Positions 37,784 to 47,764 of a stretch of DNA of 64,000 bases are shown one piece after another (the stretch's first letter is position 1; the number at the start of each line of letters is the position of its first letter). Position numbers and translations under genes: made by a program. Source of the stretch: Polynucleobacter sp. 71A-WALBACH (GTDB taxonomy: Bacteria > Pseudomonadota > Gammaproteobacteria > Burkholderiales > Burkholderiaceae); NCBI RefSeq assembly GCF_018882365.1, contig NZ_JACVOP010000001.1:600449-664448 (forward strand). Reading direction: 5' to 3'. The notes beneath the pieces are model-generated. The model made no database searches. It saw only the letters and a list, made by a program, of their open reading frames with translations, and was not told the origin of the DNA.

Positions 37784-38789
37784 GCAAAATAGAGCTATGA
37801 GCTCTTGGGGCGAGCGCGTGAAGCATGATCTCGCTAACTTGGATATTAAATCATTAGGCCGAGTGGGTGTCTTGCTGGGTGGTCGCTCTGGTGAGCGTGA
37901 GATTTCATTGATGTCTGGTGGCGGTGTATTAGAGGCCTTGCTTTCTAAAGGCGTTGATGCGCACCCATTTGATCCTGGATTGCGTTGCCCCACTGAATTA
38001 GCAAAAGAAAAATTTGACCGTATCTTTATTTCTTTGCATGGACGCTATGGCGAGGACGGCACCATTCAAGGATTGCTCGAGCTCTTAGATTTGCCTTATA
38101 CCGGCAGCGGTGTGCTGGCCTCCGCATTAGCGATCGATAAAATTGCAACCAAACTTGTTTGGCTCAGTAGTGGTCTTTCTACTCCAGAGTTCCAGGAGTT
38201 GAAAGCCGATAGTGACTGGAGTGCAGTAGTGAAGCACTTAGGCCTGCCATTAATTGTGAAACCTGCGCATGAAGGTTCCTCGCTCGGTTTGACTAAAGTG
38301 AAATCCGTTGAGGAATTGCCCGCAGCTTATCTACTAGCTGCAGGAATGGATAAAAAGGTCATTGCTGAGACTTGTATTGTTGGAGATGAGCTGACTTGCC
38401 CCTTGGTTGGATTTGGTGCGGATGTCGAGGCTTTGCCCGTGATCAAAATTATTCCACCAGAAGCTAATTACGATTTTCACAATAAGTATTTCTCGGATGA
38501 GACTAAATACTTATGCCCAACTGACTTGGCGCCAGAGATAAATCAAGCAGTGCAAGATTTAGCTTTAGCTGCCTACCGTACTCTTGGTTGTAAAACCTGG
38601 GGTCGCGCTGATGTGATGCTGGATCAAAAAACAGGCAAACCCTATCTATTAGAAATGAATACCTCTCCAGGAATGACCTCACATTCATTGGTTCCGATGG
38701 CTGCAAAAGCGGCCGGAGTTGAGTATGCCGAATTAGTTCTCTGGGTGATTAGTCAAACTTTGAATACCAAGGGAGCTGCGCAGGTATGA
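37776..38789 (+). CDS. ddl: D-alanine:D-alanine ligase
   Basis: A 337-residue ATP-grasp enzyme making D-Ala-D-Ala for MurF. Motifs: [72 protein letters not shown], and the metal-binding [17 protein letters not shown]. About 25 extra residues precede the core. ATG at 37776 is preceded by GGAGG at 6 nt and overlaps murC by 8 nt; the frame upstream lies inside murC. Confidence 0.97.
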   Translation: MSKQNRAMSSWGERVKHDLANLDIKSLGRVGVLLGGRSGEREISLMSGGGVLEALLSKGVDAHPFDPGLRCPTELAKEKFDRIFISLHGRYGEDGTIQGLLELLDLPYTGSGVLASALAIDKIATKLVWLSSGLSTPEFQELKADSDWSAVVKHLGLPLIVKPAHEGSSLGLTKVKSVEELPAAYLLAAGMDKKVIAETCIVGDELTCPLVGFGADVEALPVIKIIPPEANYDFHNKYFSDETKYLCPTDLAPEINQAVQDLALAAYRTLGCKTWGRADVMLDQKTGKPYLLEMNTSPGMTSHSLVPMAAKAAGVEYAELVLWVISQTLNTKGAAQV

Positions 38790-39652
38790 GTCGGATGAGC
38801 GCTTTCTTAAACGGCTTCGGTGAAGTATGTGCTTCACTGGCATCACCGCTTTGGAATCATCCAGAGCGGATGCAAAAGCTGAGTCGTTTCTTGATGCGCT
38901 GTTTTGCGGTGATGGTTTGCGTTGGAATTCTAGTTTGGTTAAGTCAGCGTCCGGTATTTGCCTTACGCCAAGTGGTGATAGAGCCAGTAGCTGGACAAAC
39001 ACTCAAGCATATTAATAAGCCCGTAGTAAAGCAGCAGGTCTTAGAAACAGTCCAAGGAAATTTCTTTAGCGTGAAATTAGAGGATGTGAAGCGTGGTTTC
39101 GAGTCTATGCCTTGGGTACGTCATGCAAACGTTCGCAGAGTATGGCCCAACGGATTGATTGTCAGCATTGAAGAGCAAAAGCCCTTTGGTACATGGGGTG
39201 GTGCCGATAGTCACACCTTAATGAATACCCATGGCGAGCTCTTTGCGGGTCGTGTTTCTGATGTGGGAGATGGCATTCAGTTAATTGATTTCTCTGGGCC
39301 AGAAGACGCGAGTAAAGAAGTCATGCGCTTGTATGAAAAAGCAAATGCTTGGTTTAAGCCTTGGAGTGCAGAAGTAAAAAGCCTCACTCTCTCTGAGCGT
39401 TACGCCTGGCATGTGAAGTTATCCAATGGCATGAAAGTGGAATTTGGTAGAGATGAAGAGAATTCGGACAAAACATTAACTGAGGATCGTGTAGCGCGTC
39501 TCTTTAAGTATTGGCCACAGGTTCAAGAGAAGTGGGCAAATCGCGTAGATGCGATTGATCTGCGGTATGCAAATGGTTTTGCAGTGCATCTTGCTTCGGC
39601 AAGTTTGAAAAAGAATGAAGTAGACGGCAAAAAAAGTGAGCAGAAGCAATGA
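38786..39652 (+). CDS. ftsQ: Cell division protein FtsQ
   Basis: A 288-residue bitopic divisome protein. A cytosolic tail of about 30 residues precedes one membrane helix (about 35-55, [13 protein letters not shown]). The periplasmic POTRA domain begins near residue 58 ([13 protein letters not shown]), with the FtsQ segment [30 protein letters not shown]. It recruits FtsL and FtsB. The lysine- and glutamate-rich tail is unremarkable. It overlaps ddl by 4 nt; ftsA follows after a GAGG ribosome site. Confidence 0.95.
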   Translation: MSRMSAFLNGFGEVCASLASPLWNHPERMQKLSRFLMRCFAVMVCVGILVWLSQRPVFALRQVVIEPVAGQTLKHINKPVVKQQVLETVQGNFFSVKLEDVKRGFESMPWVRHANVRRVWPNGLIVSIEEQKPFGTWGGADSHTLMNTHGELFAGRVSDVGDGIQLIDFSGPEDASKEVMRLYEKANAWFKPWSAEVKSLTLSERYAWHVKLSNGMKVEFGRDEENSDKTLTEDRVARLFKYWPQVQEKWANRVDAIDLRYANGFAVHLASASLKKNEVDGKKSEQKQ

Positions 39653-39661
39653 GGAATGAGA

Positions 39662-40891
39662 ATGAGTAAAGACAACCGCGATTTATTGGTCGGATTGGAT
39701 ATTGGAACCTCCAAGGTGGTTGCTTTGGTTGCTGAGTTAGCGGCTGATGGCCAATTTAATGTGGTCGGCGTTGGCCAAACTGCATCTAAGGGTTTGAAAA
39801 AGGGCGTGGTTGTCAATATTGAAGCAACTGTTCAGTCCATTCAAAAGGCGCTTGAAGAAGCTGAGGTCATGGCTGATCGCCAGATCGTACAGGTCTTTAC
39901 TGGTATCGCTGGAAATCATATTGTGAGTTTTAACTCGAGCGGTATGGTGGCTATTCGCGACAAAGAAGTTAGCGCGGGAGATGTTGAGCGCGTCTTGGAA
40001 ACTGCTAAAGCAATCAATATTCCAACAGATCAGCAAATCCTTCACATCTTGGTTCAGGAATTCATTATTGATGGTCAAGAAGATGTGCGTGAACCTATTG
40101 GGATGAGTGGTTTGCGTCTTGAGGTCAAGGTGCATATTGTTACTGGCGCTGTTAGTGCTGCGCAAAATATTGTGAAGTGTGTACGTCGTTGCGGCCTCGA
40201 AGTAAATGATTTAATTTTGCAGCCCCTGGCATCCAGTTTGGCTGTATTAACTGAAGATGAAAAAGAGCTGGGCGTAGTGTTGGTGGATATTGGCGGCGGT
40301 ACTACCGACATCGCAATCTACTGCCAGGGTTCTATTCGACATACTGCTGTGATTCCAATTGCAGGCGATCAAATTACCAATGACATCGCGATGGCATTGC
40401 GTACGCCGACTATTGATGCAGAAGATTTGAAAATTCAGTACGGAATTGCTCGTCAGGATATGGCTGATCCGACCACCATGATTGATGTGCCGGGTGTTGG
40501 TGATCGTGAGCCACGCCCAATGTCAAAACAAGCATTGGCCGCAGTGATTGAGCCACGGGTAGAAGAATTATTTACTTTGGTGCGTGGTGTAGTTCGTGAT
40601 TCAGGTTACGAAGACATGGTGTCTTCAGGAATCGTACTGACTGGTGGTACCTCGTTAATGCCAGGAATGGTTGAGCTTGCTGAGCAAGTGTTCTTGCGTC
40701 CAGCGCGTATTGGCACACCTGAGTATCGCGGTCATCTGCACGAGGTTCTACGTAGCCCACGATTTGCTACCAGTATTGGTTTGTTAATGGAAGGTCAGGC
40801 GCAGCTATTGCGCGGCCGTCGAGTATCGCAATCAGGCGCGTTGCAAAGTGTGATTTCGCGCATGAAGGAATGGTTCGCAGGAAATTTTTAA
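39662..40891 (+). CDS. ftsA: Cell division protein FtsA
   Basis: A 409-residue actin-like ATPase that anchors FtsZ to the membrane. Signatures: LLVGLDIGTSKVVALVAEL (phosphate 1), VVLVDIGGGTTDIAIYCQGS (phosphate 2), IVLTGGTSLMPGMVELAEQ (adenosine), and a C-terminal amphipathic helix SRMKEWFAGNF for membrane binding. I chose ATG at 39662 (MSKDNRDL), which has GAGG at proper spacing; an ATG at 39656 is too close to it. Confidence 0.97.
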   Translation: MSKDNRDLLVGLDIGTSKVVALVAELAADGQFNVVGVGQTASKGLKKGVVVNIEATVQSIQKALEEAEVMADRQIVQVFTGIAGNHIVSFNSSGMVAIRDKEVSAGDVERVLETAKAINIPTDQQILHILVQEFIIDGQEDVREPIGMSGLRLEVKVHIVTGAVSAAQNIVKCVRRCGLEVNDLILQPLASSLAVLTEDEKELGVVLVDIGGGTTDIAIYCQGSIRHTAVIPIAGDQITNDIAMALRTPTIDAEDLKIQYGIARQDMADPTTMIDVPGVGDREPRPMSKQALAAVIEPRVEELFTLVRGVVRDSGYEDMVSSGIVLTGGTSLMPGMVELAEQVFLRPARIGTPEYRGHLHEVLRSPRFATSIGLLMEGQAQLLRGRRVSQSGALQSVISRMKEWFAGNF

Positions 40892-40936
40892 GTTTTTCGT
40901 CGTCGTCAATGTTGTACTTATTACCTAGGAGGGTAT

Positions 40937-42277
40937 ATGGAATTTGAAATGTTAGATCAAGAAACAGCTGGCAAAACCATTATTAAAGTGGTTGGTGTTG
41001 GTGGTGCAGGCGGTAATGCCGTTCAGCACATGATCCGTCGCGGTGTTAATGGCGTAGAGTTTATTTGCATGAACACCGATGCTGGCGCTTTACAGCGTTC
41101 TGAGGCATCTGTGAATTTGCAACTAGGTTCTAGCGGACTCGGTGCTGGCGCAAAACCTGAAATCGGAGCGGCTTCTGCTGAAGAAGCGCGTGCTCGTATT
41201 GCAGATACATTGCAAGGTGCACACATGGTGTTTATCACTGCAGGTATGGGTGGTGGCACAGGAACTGGTGCAGCACCAATCGTTGCCCAAGTCGCTAAAG
41301 AAATGGGTATTTTGACTGTCGGTGTTATTAGTAAGCCATTTGATTTTGAGGGTGTTAAGCGTCTTAAGGTTGCAGAGAATGGTGCCGCCGAACTCGAGTC
41401 TTACGTGGATTCATTGATCGTAGTTCTCAATGAGAAACTTTTTGAAGTGATGGGTGAAGATGCCGAGTTTGATAAGGCATTTGCATGCGCTGATGACGTA
41501 TTGCATAACGCTGTTTCAGGTATCGCGGAAATCATTAACGTACAAGGCCTGATCAACGTCGACTTTGAGGACGTGAAAACAGTCATGGGCGAACAAGGCA
41601 AGGCGATGATGGGAACTGCAACAGTTTCTGGCATGGATCGTGCACGCTTAGCCGCAGAAGCTGCTGTTGCCTCTCCATTGCTCGAAGGTGTTGATTTGTC
41701 TGGTGCGCGTGGCGTATTGGTTAATATCACCGCTAGCCGTTCATTGAAATTGTCTGAGACTCGTGAAGTTATGGCAGCAATTCGTGGCTATGCCGCAGAT
41801 GATGCAACTGTGATATTCGGTACTGTGTATGACGAAAGCTTGGGTGATGCGTTGCGCGTGACTGTTGTGGCTACTGGATTGAATAATCCACAAGCACGTC
41901 AAAACCATCAACCGGAAGTAGTTTGGAGACAAGCCACTGGTACGCATGATGCGATGCCAACCATGGCCGACTTAAACAGCTTTGCTCCAGCAAGCGCTTC
42001 AGCAGCAATGAGTAAGGTAGGCCTAGATTCAGCTCTAAGCACCAGCGCAGGCTTGGCAATGACGGGTGCAGGCAGTGCGCCATCTATGGCTGCTCAACCA
42101 GCAACTGGCGGTGTTGATTACAGCCAATATGATTTGCCACGCGTATTCCGTAGTTCACGTGAAGCTACACCAGCCCCTACATTGGGTGCTGATAGCTCAC
42201 CACAGGCGAAAACCATGTTGGATAAAGGGGCTGATTACTACGAAATCCCAGCTTTTTTACGTAAGCAAGCAGACTAA
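40937..42277 (+). CDS. ftsZ: Cell division protein FtsZ
   Basis: A 446-residue tubulin-like GTPase forming the Z-ring. The GTP-binding signature is GMGGGTGTGAAPIVAQVAKE near residue 107, and KVVGVGGAGGNAVQHMI lies at the N-terminus. The T7 loop has NVDFEDVKTVM. A variable, alanine-rich linker (about 335-420) precedes the conserved C-terminal peptide YYEIPAFLRKQAD, which docks FtsA and ZapD; zapD lies at 52503. AGGAGG lies 4 nt before the ATG. Last gene of the dcw cluster. Confidence 0.98.
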   Translation: MEFEMLDQETAGKTIIKVVGVGGAGGNAVQHMIRRGVNGVEFICMNTDAGALQRSEASVNLQLGSSGLGAGAKPEIGAASAEEARARIADTLQGAHMVFITAGMGGGTGTGAAPIVAQVAKEMGILTVGVISKPFDFEGVKRLKVAENGAAELESYVDSLIVVLNEKLFEVMGEDAEFDKAFACADDVLHNAVSGIAEIINVQGLINVDFEDVKTVMGEQGKAMMGTATVSGMDRARLAAEAAVASPLLEGVDLSGARGVLVNITASRSLKLSETREVMAAIRGYAADDATVIFGTVYDESLGDALRVTVVATGLNNPQARQNHQPEVVWRQATGTHDAMPTMADLNSFAPASASAAMSKVGLDSALSTSAGLAMTGAGSAPSMAAQPATGGVDYSQYDLPRVFRSSREATPAPTLGADSSPQAKTMLDKGADYYEIPAFLRKQAD

Positions 42278-42308
42278 ACCACTGCTCAATACAATAGCTT
42301 GTGCAGAA

Positions 42309-42355
42309 TGCCAGCGCGGCGCCCCTCCGGACGACGAATCCCGCGCTAGCGTTGG
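42309..42355. other. GC-rich imperfect hairpin between ftsZ and the peroxiredoxin gene
   Basis: TGCCA and GCGCGG (42309-42319) can pair with CCGCGC and TGGCA (42341-42355), leaving a 6-nt bulge on one side and a loop of about 21 nt. No T-run follows, so it is not a typical intrinsic terminator. It contains the small palindrome CGCTAGCG (42344-42351). It may stabilise or separate transcripts. Confidence 0.4.
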
Positions 42356-42388
42356 CATACTCATGACAACTATTTCATTGGAGACTTT

Positions 42389-42889
42389 ATGATCGCAATC
42401 GGACAAAAATTACCAAACGCTACTCTTTACGAGTTTTTAGATGAGGCTAGCGAAGGTTGCGCTATTGGACCTAATGCATTTGAAGTTGAAAAACTAGCCG
42501 CCGGAAAAAAAGTAGTGATCTTTGCATTGCCTGGCGCCTTCACACCAACCTGTTCAGCAAAGCATGTTCCTAGCTATGTTGAGCACTTTGATGCAATCAA
42601 AGCAAAAGGTGTTGATGAGATTTGGTGTATTTCGGTAAACGACCCATTTGTAATGGGTGCCTGGGGCCGTGATCAAAAAGTGGGTAAAAAGATTCGTATG
42701 TTGGGCGATGGCAGTGCCGAATTCACTAAGAAGCTTGGCTTGGAATTGGATTTGACTGCCCGTGGTTTTGGTGTTCGTTCAGATCGCTATGCCATGATTG
42801 TTGAAGATGGCGTAGTTAAAGCTTTAGAGCGTGAAGCGCCTGGCAAGTTTGAAGTAAGTGATGCTGCTTCAATTTTGAAGAAGCTTTAA
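42389..42889 (+). CDS. Peroxiredoxin (Prx5-type, glutaredoxin/thiol-dependent)
   Basis: A 166-residue thiol peroxidase that reduces hydrogen peroxide and organic hydroperoxides. The peroxidatic cysteine is in [18 protein letters not shown] near residue 52. The segments [20 protein letters not shown] and [14 protein letters not shown] are typical of the Prx5 group. No fused glutaredoxin domain. Cytosolic, no signal peptide. It stands between ftsZ and lpxC and is a separate stress-defence function. Confidence 0.93.
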   Translation: MIAIGQKLPNATLYEFLDEASEGCAIGPNAFEVEKLAAGKKVVIFALPGAFTPTCSAKHVPSYVEHFDAIKAKGVDEIWCISVNDPFVMGAWGRDQKVGKKIRMLGDGSAEFTKKLGLELDLTARGFGVRSDRYAMIVEDGVVKALEREAPGKFEVSDAASILKKL

Positions 42890-42917
42890 GAAGTTATTCC
42901 TGAATTTAGATCAAGCT

Positions 42918-43832
42918 ATGATGAAGCAACGCACAATCGCTACTCCGATTAAAACCGTGGGGATTGGCTTGCACTCTGGACGCAAGGTAACCTTATCTAT
43001 TAAGCCTGCACCGGTAAATTCAGGAATCTTATTTGTACGTGTAGATACCCCAGAGCAATCAGTTATTCCGGCTACTGCTCTGGCGGTTTGCGATACCCGC
43101 TTGGCCTCGGTGATTCAAAAAGATGGGGTGCGTGTATCAACCGTCGAGCATCTGCTTTCCGCTTGTGCCGGCCTAGGACTTGATAATTTACTCATTGAGC
43201 TTGATGGTGAAGAAGTTCCCATCATGGATGGAAGTGCTGCTTCCTTTTTATTCCTAATGGAATCAGCGGGCATTGCCGAGCAAGAGGCACCTCGTCAGTT
43301 CGTAGTGATAAAAAAACCTGTAGAAGTGAGGGAGGGCGATAAGCTTGCACGCCTAGAACCTTTCTTTGGTTTTAAGCTGGACTTCACAATCGACTTTAAG
43401 CATCCGGCTGTGGATAAGACTGGTCAGCGATTTGTAGTGGATTTTGCTGAACACGCCTATCGTAGCGAGATTGGACGTGCCCGCACTTTTGGTTTTGCTC
43501 ATGAGGTTGAAGCATTGCGGGAAATGGGATTGGCGCGCGGCGGAAGTTTAGATAATGCGATTGTGTTGGATGAGCATCGTATCCTTAATAACGAAGAATT
43601 ACGTTATGAAGATGAGTTTGTGCGGCATAAAATTTTGGATGCCATTGGCGATCTGTATTTGGTTGGACACCCTATTGTGGGCTCCTATATTGCTGAAAAA
43701 TCAGGGCATGCCCTAAACAACGCACTTTTGCGTAAGTTATTGGAAGATCCTAGCTCTTATGAAATTAGTAGTTTTCTAGAAAATAAGGCTCCAGAGGCCT
43801 ACTCCAAAGAGAGTCAACCCCTCTTTTTCTAG
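42918..43832 (+). CDS. lpxC: UDP-3-O-acyl-N-acetylglucosamine deacetylase LpxC
   Basis: A 304-residue zinc amidase, the committed step of lipid A synthesis. Zinc ligands are the histidine of [17 protein letters not shown] (near residue 79), and the His and Asp of [13 protein letters not shown] (near residues 238-242). The general acid is the histidine in EKSGHALNN (near residue 264). The loop [17 protein letters not shown] is conserved. Two tandem ATGs (42918 and 42921) are possible starts. It follows the dcw cluster, the usual gammaproteobacterial and betaproteobacterial order. Confidence 0.97.
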   Translation: MMKQRTIATPIKTVGIGLHSGRKVTLSIKPAPVNSGILFVRVDTPEQSVIPATALAVCDTRLASVIQKDGVRVSTVEHLLSACAGLGLDNLLIELDGEEVPIMDGSAASFLFLMESAGIAEQEAPRQFVVIKKPVEVREGDKLARLEPFFGFKLDFTIDFKHPAVDKTGQRFVVDFAEHAYRSEIGRARTFGFAHEVEALREMGLARGGSLDNAIVLDEHRILNNEELRYEDEFVRHKILDAIGDLYLVGHPIVGSYIAEKSGHALNNALLRKLLEDPSSYEISSFLENKAPEAYSKESQPLFF

Positions 43833-43834
43833 GT

Positions 43835-44338
43835 TTATTTAGGTTTGCTTTGAAGTAGCCGTTCTACGGCCTTGCGCAGATCAGAATCTGGCGCTAATTT
43901 CTCAAGTAAAGACTCCCAAGAAGCCCTCGCAACCGCATTAAAACCTTTGGGCTTTTGGTTAGACTGAAGTCCCTCTCGGGGTTTAATTTCCCAGGTGGGC
44001 GGTGCTGGCTTTAGGCGTACCTTAATACCTGTACAGATCACCCCTTTTTTACCTAACTCATTGATTAAGCTAGGTAAAACTTGCTGAAGGCGGGTCGCAA
44101 TACTCGCCCCATTGACCAATAGAAACAGCTCATTTTGACCGCCAGAACGCCATCCAACCTCAATTTTAGGCGCTAAGTTATCCAAATCCAACTCAAACAG
44201 AGCGGCTTTGAGGGCAATCTTGAGTTTGGCCAGATCTTCTGTTTTGGCCAAAATTCCGCCTAAGCCCTCAGAGTCACGCAAATACTCCAGCCACTCATGG
44301 GCGGCTTTCGTGCGGACAGGTTTGGGTGCGAAGTTCAT
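43835..44338 (-). CDS. DUF721 / DciA-like protein
   Basis: A 167-residue protein with the DUF721 fold at its N-terminus (residues about 5-105). It resembles DciA, the helicase-loading factor found in bacteria that lack DnaC. The family features are weak: an N-terminal helix-rich stretch (AHEWLEYLRDSEGLGGIL) and a beta stretch with LFLLVNGASIATRLQQVLPSLI. The C-terminal part is basic, proline-containing and probably flexible. Position between lpxC and secA on the opposite strand is the usual place for this family in relatives. ATG at 44338 is used; a TTG at 44368 is an alternative. It ends 2 nt from lpxC. Confidence 0.75.
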   Translation of the reverse strand: MNFAPKPVRTKAAHEWLEYLRDSEGLGGILAKTEDLAKLKIALKAALFELDLDNLAPKIEVGWRSGGQNELFLLVNGASIATRLQQVLPSLINELGKKGVICTGIKVRLKPAPPTWEIKPREGLQSNQKPKGFNAVARASWESLLEKLAPDSDLRKAVERLLQSKPK

Positions 44339-44392
44339 ATAAAAATAGGGTGCGGGTGATAAACTCAAGGTCTTAATTTACTTCAATATCCC

Positions 44393-47158
44393 ATGGTAAT
44401 CGGTCTTCTTAAAACCCTGGTCGGCAGTCGTAACGACCGCCTCTTAAAACAGTATCGCAAAGTAGTTGCCAAAGTTAGCGCTTTCGAGGCTAGCCTGCAA
44501 GCTTTGGATGATGCCGCACTGCAAGCAAAAACTGCTGAGTTCAAGTCGCGTTTGGCTGCGGGCGAGTCATTAGATGACATTGCTCCAGAGGCTTTTGCAG
44601 TAGTTCGTGAGGCGAGCTCGCGGGTGATGAAGATGCGCCATTTTGATGCGCAGATGATGGGTGGCCTTGCATTACACCAAGGCAAGATTGCTGAAATGGG
44701 AACGGGCGAAGGAAAAACCTTAACCGCTACGCTTCCAGTGTATTTAAATGCCCTGACTGGTAATGGTGTTCATGTCATTACCGTGAATGATTACTTGGCC
44801 CAGCGGGATGCTGAGTGGATGTCAACGCTCTATAACTTCTTAGGTATGAAAGTAGGTGTCAATCTATCTCAGATGGATCACACCACTAAGCAAGAAGCTT
44901 ACGCAGCTGATATTACCTATGGCACTAATAATGAGTTTGGTTTTGATTACCTGCGTGACAACATGGTTCAAGACTTGGGTCAGCGCGTTCAACGTGGTTT
45001 AGCTTATGCGATCGTTGACGAGGTGGACTCGATTTTGATTGATGAGGCTCGTACCCCATTAATCATTTCTGGTCAGGCTGAAGATCACACTGACTTATAC
45101 ATCAAGATCAATGCCTTACCTGCTTACTTAGAGCGCCAAATCGGCGAAGAGAAAGCCGATGGTACTGGTGTTGAGAAACCGGGTGATTATTGGGTTGATG
45201 AAAAGTCTCAGCAGGTTTATTTAACAGAGCGTGGTCATGACAAGGCTGAGACAGTTTTAGTTGAGATTGGCGCTTTGAATGATGGCGACTCTTTGTACGC
45301 TCCGCAAAATATTACCTTGATGCACCACGTGTACGCTGCATTGCGCGCACATACTTTGTATAACCGTGATCAACAATATGTCGTTCAAAATAATGAGGTC
45401 ATCATTGTTGATGAATTCACGGGACGCTTAATGCAGGGTCGTCGCTGGTCCGATGGCTTGCATCAAGCTGTTGAGGCTAAAGAGGGTGTTCCGATTCAGA
45501 ATGAGAATCAGACCCTAGCCACAATTACGTTCCAAAACTACTTCCGGATGTACGGCAAGTTGGCTGGTATGACGGGAACTGCTGATACTGAAGCTTATGA
45601 GTTCAAGGAAATCTATAACCTTGAGACTGTAGTTATTCCTCCAAATCGTATTAGCCAAAGAAAAGATCGTCAGGACCAGATCTATAAGACTTCGCGTGAG
45701 CGTTACGATGCAGTGATCAAGGATATTGAGGATTGCTATCAGCGTGGTCAACCTGTATTAGTTGGCACAACCTCTATTGAGAACTCAGAATTAATCGCAA
45801 GTTTGTTAGATAAGCGTCAATTGCCGCATCAAGTCTTGAACGCGAAACAGCATGCTCGCGAAGCAGAGATCATTGCTCAAGCCGGTAGGCCAAAAATGAT
45901 CACCATTGCTACCAATATGGCTGGTCGTGGAACGGACATTGTTTTGGGTGGCAACGTTGGCAAGCAATCTTCCTTGATTCAGGCAGATGCCAATTTTTCT
46001 GACGCGGAAAAAGCTGCCAAGATTAAGACCTTACAAGATGAGTGGCAAAGTCTGCATGATCAGGTATTAGTTGCCGGTGGTTTGCATATTATTGGTACAG
46101 AGCGTCACGAGAGTCGCCGTATTGATAATCAACTTCGCGGTCGTGCTGGTCGTCAGGGTGATCCTGGATCTTCCCGTTTTTATCTTTCTTTAGATGATTC
46201 TCTCTTGCGTATTTTTGCTGGAGATCGCTTACGCGCAGTAATGGATCGCCTCAAAATGCCAGATGGTGAGCCGATTGAAGCGGGCATGGTGACGCGTTCG
46301 ATTGAGTCTGCTCAGCGTAAGGTTGAGGGTCGCAACTTTGATATTCGTAAGCAGCTCTTGGAATATGACGACGTTGCCAATGATCAACGGAAAGAAACTT
46401 ATCGTCTGAGAAATGAAGTATTGGAAAGTAGCGATGCCGGTGATTTGATCGCTAATTTGCGTGAAGATGTATTGCGTGGCATTTGTGCGCTCTATGTTCC
46501 CTCGGAGTCGATGGAAGAGCAGTGGGACTTAGTTGGCCTGGAAAATGTATTGGCCAGTGACTGGGGCTTAACAGTTGATCTAAAAAATTGGGTTGAAAAT
46601 GCCACGTCCATGGACGATGAGCAGATTGTGGAGCGTGTATTAACGGCTGCAAAAGAAGCCTATGATGCAAAAGTAGAGCTATCTGGACGCGCATCCTTTG
46701 CTGGATTTGAGCGCTCAGTTTTACTCTATAGTTTAGACACCCACTGGCGTGAACATTTGGCTGCATTGGATCATTTACGTCAAGGCATCCATTTGCGTGG
46801 CTATGCCCAGAAGGATCCAAAACAAGAATATCGTCGTGAAGCATTCGAGCTTTATGGCGAGTTACTCAATGTCATCAAGAATGATGTTGTGAAAAGCATC
46901 ATGACCGTACAAATTCGGAGTGCCAGTGAATTAGATGAAGCTTCTGAATCTATGAACGAAGATTTAGCCAAACTCTCTGATGTGCAGTATCAGCATGCCG
47001 ATGCAGATCTTGAGGTTGCTGGGTCAACTGGTGATCGTGGCGCTGCAATTGAAATTGCTCCGGCACCTTTGCGCACCGGCCCTAAAGTAGGTCGTAACGA
47101 TCCATGTACCTGCGGTAGCGGCAAGAAGTATAAGAACTGTTGTGGTGCATTAAGTTAA
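44393..47158 (+). CDS. secA: Protein translocase ATPase SecA
   Basis: A 921-residue motor that drives unfolded preproteins through SecYEG. NBD1 has the Walker [15 protein letters not shown] near residue 102 and the DEAD-like [17 protein letters not shown]. The preprotein-binding domain has [24 protein letters not shown]2 has [16 protein letters not shown] and [23 protein letters not shown] (split here). The C-terminal zinc motif is [13 protein letters not shown], which binds SecB and ribosomes. Strong terminator 25 nt after the stop. Confidence 0.98.
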   Translation: MVIGLLKTLVGSRNDRLLKQYRKVVAKVSAFEASLQALDDAALQAKTAEFKSRLAAGESLDDIAPEAFAVVREASSRVMKMRHFDAQMMGGLALHQGKIAEMGTGEGKTLTATLPVYLNALTGNGVHVITVNDYLAQRDAEWMSTLYNFLGMKVGVNLSQMDHTTKQEAYAADITYGTNNEFGFDYLRDNMVQDLGQRVQRGLAYAIVDEVDSILIDEARTPLIISGQAEDHTDLYIKINALPAYLERQIGEEKADGTGVEKPGDYWVDEKSQQVYLTERGHDKAETVLVEIGALNDGDSLYAPQNITLMHHVYAALRAHTLYNRDQQYVVQNNEVIIVDEFTGRLMQGRRWSDGLHQAVEAKEGVPIQNENQTLATITFQNYFRMYGKLAGMTGTADTEAYEFKEIYNLETVVIPPNRISQRKDRQDQIYKTSRERYDAVIKDIEDCYQRGQPVLVGTTSIENSELIASLLDKRQLPHQVLNAKQHAREAEIIAQAGRPKMITIATNMAGRGTDIVLGGNVGKQSSLIQADANFSDAEKAAKIKTLQDEWQSLHDQVLVAGGLHIIGTERHESRRIDNQLRGRAGRQGDPGSSRFYLSLDDSLLRIFAGDRLRAVMDRLKMPDGEPIEAGMVTRSIESAQRKVEGRNFDIRKQLLEYDDVANDQRKETYRLRNEVLESSDAGDLIANLREDVLRGICALYVPSESMEEQWDLVGLENVLASDWGLTVDLKNWVENATSMDDEQIVERVLTAAKEAYDAKVELSGRASFAGFERSVLLYSLDTHWREHLAALDHLRQGIHLRGYAQKDPKQEYRREAFELYGELLNVIKNDVVKSIMTVQIRSASELDEASESMNEDLAKLSDVQYQHADADLEVAGSTGDRGAAIEIAPAPLRTGPKVGRNDPCTCGSGKKYKNCCGALS

Positions 47159-47182
47159 CGTCATATCCGCAACGATTGGAAT

Positions 47183-47212
47183 AAAAGGCTCAGATTAATC
47201 TGAGCCTTTTTT
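47183..47212 (+). terminator. Intrinsic terminator after secA
   Basis: A perfect self-complementary stem around AAAAGGCTCAGATTAATCTG, ending in a run of six T. It marks the end of the long envelope gene stretch. Confidence 0.92.
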
Positions 47213-47294
47213 CTTAGTGAAAGCCCTAGTGAGCTTGCATGCGAGATCTTTGAAGATCTGTCATCATTCTTTAAGATCAATATCAGGAGGTAGC

Positions 47295-47753
47295 ATGACA
47301 ATTTCTTTTAATCTCAATGGCAAGGTTGTCCAATTCGAAGGGGATCCAGAGACCCCAATTTTGTGGGTTTTGCGAGATCATTTAGATGTGACGAGCCCAA
47401 AGTACGGGTGTGGTGCTGCTTTATGTGGCGCTTGCACTGTTCACCTTGAGGGGAATGCTATTCGCTCTTGCTCTACTCCTATTTCAGTAGCTAGTGGCAA
47501 GAAAGTCACCACATTGGAAGGTTTACCAGAAAAAATGGGCCACGCCTTGCATGACGCCTGGTTGGAATTCGATGTGCCGCAATGTGGCTATTGCCAGACT
47601 GGTCAGATGATGTCAGCGGCAGACTTATTGGCGCGAAAGAAGCAGCCAAATTCTGAAGAGATTAAAAACGCAATGAGTGGAAACATTTGTCGTTGCGGCA
47701 CTTATTCTCGAATTGAGAAGGCTGTAAAACGCGCAGCTGATAAATTGGCATAA
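47295..47753 (+). CDS. (2Fe-2S) subunit of a molybdenum hydroxylase (IorA-type)
   Basis: A 152-residue protein with two [2Fe-2S] domains of the xanthine-oxidase family. The plant-ferredoxin-type cluster uses cysteines near residues 39, 44, 47 and 59 (YGCGAALCGACTVHLEG). The second cluster uses 97, 100, 132 and 134 (QCGYCQTGQ and ICRCGTYSRI). It transfers electrons from the molybdenum subunit encoded 11 nt downstream. Closest by layout to the isoquinoline 1-oxidoreductase alpha subunit. The start follows AGGAGG at 4 nt; the open frame from 47217 is too long for the family. Confidence 0.93.
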   Translation: MTISFNLNGKVVQFEGDPETPILWVLRDHLDVTSPKYGCGAALCGACTVHLEGNAIRSCSTPISVASGKKVTTLEGLPEKMGHALHDAWLEFDVPQCGYCQTGQMMSAADLLARKKQPNSEEIKNAMSGNICRCGTYSRIEKAVKRAADKLA

Positions 47754-47764
47754 GAGACTAAAAC

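Noticed and set aside
39737..40165. 142-residue minus-strand frame inside ftsA
   Set aside because: Antisense shadow of ftsA, whose actin-fold motifs are intact.
42066..42392. 108-residue plus-strand frame from the end of ftsZ into the intergenic hairpin
   Set aside because: Most of it overlaps ftsZ in another frame and composition changes abruptly at the ftsZ end; no ribosome site.
46452..46844. 130-residue minus-strand frame inside secA
   Set aside because: Histidine- and leucine-rich antisense shadow of a conserved gene.
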